From Actinomadura rudentiformis (GTDB taxonomy: Bacteria; Actinomycetota; Actinomycetes; Streptosporangiales; Streptosporangiaceae), in assembly GCF_008923185.1 (NCBI RefSeq), contig NZ_WBMT01000020.1, positions 124,001-188,000 on the forward strand: a DNA stretch of 64,000 nt. Reading direction: 5' to 3'. The first letter of the stretch is position 1; each line of letters starts with the position of its first letter. Below, piece after piece: positions 61,913 through 64,000 of the stretch. Under the pieces are notes generated by a model. That model was given only the letters and a program-made list of their open reading frames with translations, was not told the origin of the DNA and searched no databases. A program made the translations under genes and the position numbers.

Positions 61913-63759
61913 CCAGTGGTGACACGACGGGCGGAGTCGACCCGATCCTGCTGGAGATCGTCGAGGGCACGCTCGCCTCGGTGGAACGCGAGGTCGAGAC
62001 CGCGATCGCCCGGACGGCCCGTTCACCCATGATCCGCGACGCGCACGACTTCCGCGCGGGCATCCACGACCGCCGCCTGCGCAAGCTGACGGGCCGCTCG
62101 TACTCCGCCCTCGTGCAGCCGATCGCGCGGGACTTCCCGCTGGACACGATGCGGCCGGGCGACGTCTTCTTCCACAACGACGTCTACCTCTCCGAGGGCG
62201 GCATCGGTCACCTGCCCGACCTCTGCGTGACGGTCCCGGTCTTCCACGGCGGCGAGGTGGTGGCGTTCGTCCAGGCGTTCGGCCACCACGACGACATCGG
62301 CGGCGCGGTGCCCGGGTCGATGCCCAGCCATGCCCGGAGCGCCTTCGAGGAGGGCCTGATGGTCCCCCCGATCAAGCTCTGGGACCGGGGCGTGCCCAAC
62401 GAGGCGGCCCTGCGCATCATGACCCGCAACTCCCGCATGCCCGACTCGCTCGCCGGGGACCTGGACGCCGAGTGCTCGGCCTGCCTCATGGGGGCGCGTC
62501 GGCTCGGCGAGCTCTTCGACCGCTATGGCCGCGCCGCCGTCGAGACCTGCTTCGACGCCATCATCGGCAAGACCACCGAGACGTTCCGCCGCGAGCTCCT
62601 CGCCAAGATCCCCGACGGCACGTACGTCTGGGAGGACTACGCCGAGCACGACGGCGTCGATCCGCCGCGCCTGCACACCCAGCGCATCACGCTCACCGTC
62701 GACAACACCGCGCCCGTTCCGCTGGTCATCGACTTCACCGGCACGTCCCCGCAGGCCAAGGGGCCGATCAACCACGCGGGCGACTACGCCGACGGGGTCT
62801 TCCTCAAGAAATGGCTCGCGCCGATCCTCCGCAACCTCGCGGACTCTCCCGAACGCGCCGCCGAACTGGACGTCAACGAGGGCGTCGTACCGCTCATCGA
62901 GATGCGGTTCCCCGAGAAGGGCACGCTGCTCACGCCGGTGTTCCCGGCCCCGACCAACGCCCGGACGTTCGTGATCCTTCGCCTACTCGGCGTGCTGGCG
63001 GGCGTCCTCGCGAAGGCCACCGGCGGCCGCATGCCCGCCGACCAGGAGACGATCCGCTACACCGGCGTCTACGGCGACGACGACCGCGGCCCGTACCTCA
63101 TGCGCGAGGTGCTCGGCGGCGGCTCCGGCGGCCGCTACTACGCCGACGGGGAGGACACGATCCACGTCGTGCCCGACTCCCGCAACATCCCGGCCGAGTT
63201 CGCCGAGGCCCGCTGGCCGTTCCTGGTCGAACGCCTCGGCCTCGCCGCCGACTCCGGCGGGCCCGGCCTCCACCGCGGAGGGCTCGGGTACGACAAGCAC
63301 ATCCGCATGCTCCGCGACGCCCATTACATGTCGATCGCGGACCGCTCCATCCTGTCGTGCTGGGGCGTCAACGGAGGTCGCGCCGGCAGCCCGTTCCGCG
63401 TGGACATCGACGGCGTCGAGATGGACGGCCTGGTCGACGGCCACCCGGTACACAAGGGCCAGGTCATCCGCATCCGTACGACCGGGGGCGGCGGTTGGGG
63501 CGACCCGTTCGACCGTGACCCGTCCGCCGTCGCCGCCGACGTCCGCGACGGCAAGGTCACCCTCACCGGCGCCCGCGACGACTACGGCGTCATCCTCATA
63601 GTCGCCGATGCCGACGCCGAGGTGGACGCCGCCGCGACCGCCGAGCTCCGGAACCGCCTCCGCGCCGACCGCGGACCGGCACCCTTCTTCGACCGGGGCC
63701 CCGGCTACCCCCGCCTCTCCGGCGGCCGTTCCGGCGCCGACGTGGACCAAACATATTGA
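61909..63759 (+). CDS. hyuB: ATP-dependent hydantoinase/oxoprolinase subunit B
   Basis: The 616-residue protein is the HyuB partner: DFRAGIHDRRLRKLTGRSYS, MRPGDVFFHNDVYLSEGGIG, the histidine stretch AFGHHDDIGG, and DFTGTSPQAKGPINHA. A C-terminal glycine-rich TTGGGGWGDPFDRDP closes the family. It is coupled to hyuA by ATGA and ends 33 bases before an unrelated exonuclease gene. Both subunits appear complete. Confidence 0.92.
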   Translation: MTSGDTTGGVDPILLEIVEGTLASVEREVETAIARTARSPMIRDAHDFRAGIHDRRLRKLTGRSYSALVQPIARDFPLDTMRPGDVFFHNDVYLSEGGIGHLPDLCVTVPVFHGGEVVAFVQAFGHHDDIGGAVPGSMPSHARSAFEEGLMVPPIKLWDRGVPNEAALRIMTRNSRMPDSLAGDLDAECSACLMGARRLGELFDRYGRAAVETCFDAIIGKTTETFRRELLAKIPDGTYVWEDYAEHDGVDPPRLHTQRITLTVDNTAPVPLVIDFTGTSPQAKGPINHAGDYADGVFLKKWLAPILRNLADSPERAAELDVNEGVVPLIEMRFPEKGTLLTPVFPAPTNARTFVILRLLGVLAGVLAKATGGRMPADQETIRYTGVYGDDDRGPYLMREVLGGGSGGRYYADGEDTIHVVPDSRNIPAEFAEARWPFLVERLGLAADSGGPGLHRGGLGYDKHIRMLRDAHYMSIADRSILSCWGVNGGRAGSPFRVDIDGVEMDGLVDGHPVHKGQVIRIRTTGGGGWGDPFDRDPSAVAADVRDGKVTLTGARDDYGVILIVADADAEVDAAATAELRNRLRADRGPAPFFDRGPGYPRLSGGRSGADVDQTY

Positions 63760-63792
63760 TCATCGATGCGCGCCGGGCCTAGCTTTGCCGCC

Positions 63793-64000
63793 ATGGCGAA
63801 ACTCCCGGAGCTCTACCTGGCGGTGGACGTCGAGGCGGACGGACCCATTCCCGGCCCGTACAGCATGATCTCGCTGGGCATCGCGGTCGTCGGGCGGCCC
63901 GACCTGACGTTCTACACCGAGCTCCGGCCCATCTCCGACGACTTCGTGCCGGCGGCCCTGGCGGTCTCGGGCCTGGACCGCGACCGCCTGCTGCGCGAGG
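63793..64000 (+). CDS. DEDD-type 3'-5' exonuclease-like protein, 3' truncated by window edge
   Basis: The first 69 codons read LYLAVDVEADGPIPGPYSM, an ExoI-type motif with Asp and Glu metal ligands, and later FYTELRPIS and VSGLDRDRLLRE. This matches the small DEDD exonucleases of actinomycetes. The gene runs off the window at base 64000, so later motifs cannot be checked. ATG 63793. Confidence 0.75.
   Translation, partial: MAKLPELYLAVDVEADGPIPGPYSMISLGIAVVGRPDLTFYTELRPISDDFVPAALAVSGLDRDRLLRE

Overview
The window is very GC-rich chromosomal DNA with frequent GTG and TTG starts, an mIHF gene, a mycobacterial-type CoaBC, a Walker-less PriA and an F420-type (DUF385) oxidoreductase. Together these indicate a spore-forming or filamentous actinomycete. 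A Streptosporangiales-like genus is my best guess, but this is inferred from gene content only. No tRNA, rRNA, insertion sequence, prophage or CRISPR array was seen.

Bases 1-31000 are mostly conserved housekeeping genes. Bases 1-5839 hold the end of the pyrimidine operon (carB, pyrK, pyrD, pyrF). Next come mihF, gmk, rpoZ, coaBC and metK, which ends at a clear terminator. priA is followed by a large acidic unknown protein, then def, fmt and rsmB. A PPK2-type kinase, a PAP2-like membrane protein, rpe and a HAD phosphatase follow. A divergent marR / membrane-protein pair is separated by two matching 13-bp palindromes. An FMN riboswitch then leads a tightly coupled riboflavin operon (ribE, ribM, ribBA, ribH), followed by hisG and a PH-domain protein. 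The hisE gene I would expect between ribH and hisG in actinomycetes is absent.

Bases 29800-44000 are accessory: a Uma2-type nuclease, a transmembrane Ser/Thr kinase, a D-Ala-D-Ala carboxypeptidase and a Tat-exported sulfite-oxidase-like enzyme. A molybdenum-hydroxylase maturation set follows (CoxD-like AAA ATPase, CoxE-like VWA protein, XdhC, MocA-like transferase). Then come a short hemerythrin-like protein, a choloylglycine-hydrolase-type amidase, a cytochrome P450, a DUF385 protein, an HpcH/HpaI-like (DUF6986) protein and an aldose epimerase.

Bases 44000-63800 are the most interesting part. An allH-allF-allG set (DUF2877, FdrA, DUF1116; oxamate carbamoyltransferase in E. coli) is divergent from pucR, an NCS2 purine permease and a three-subunit molybdenum hydroxylase of xanthine-dehydrogenase type. 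A CoxG-like protein with a C-terminal membrane anchor and an ATP-dependent hydantoinase pair (hyuA-hyuB) follow. An ABC-2 exporter, an FKBP and a polysaccharide deacetylase are interspersed. I read the block as a purine or ureide catabolic island: uptake, Mo-dependent oxidation, ring-opening ATPase, then phosphorolysis of a carbamoyl-oxamate type intermediate. The pathway assignment is inference; the families are visible in the sequence. A 32-bp sequence occurs identically at two gene junctions here (coxE-like/xdhC and allH/allF), and in both places it is translated as the C-terminal tail of the upstream protein. The window ends inside a DEDD-type exonuclease gene.
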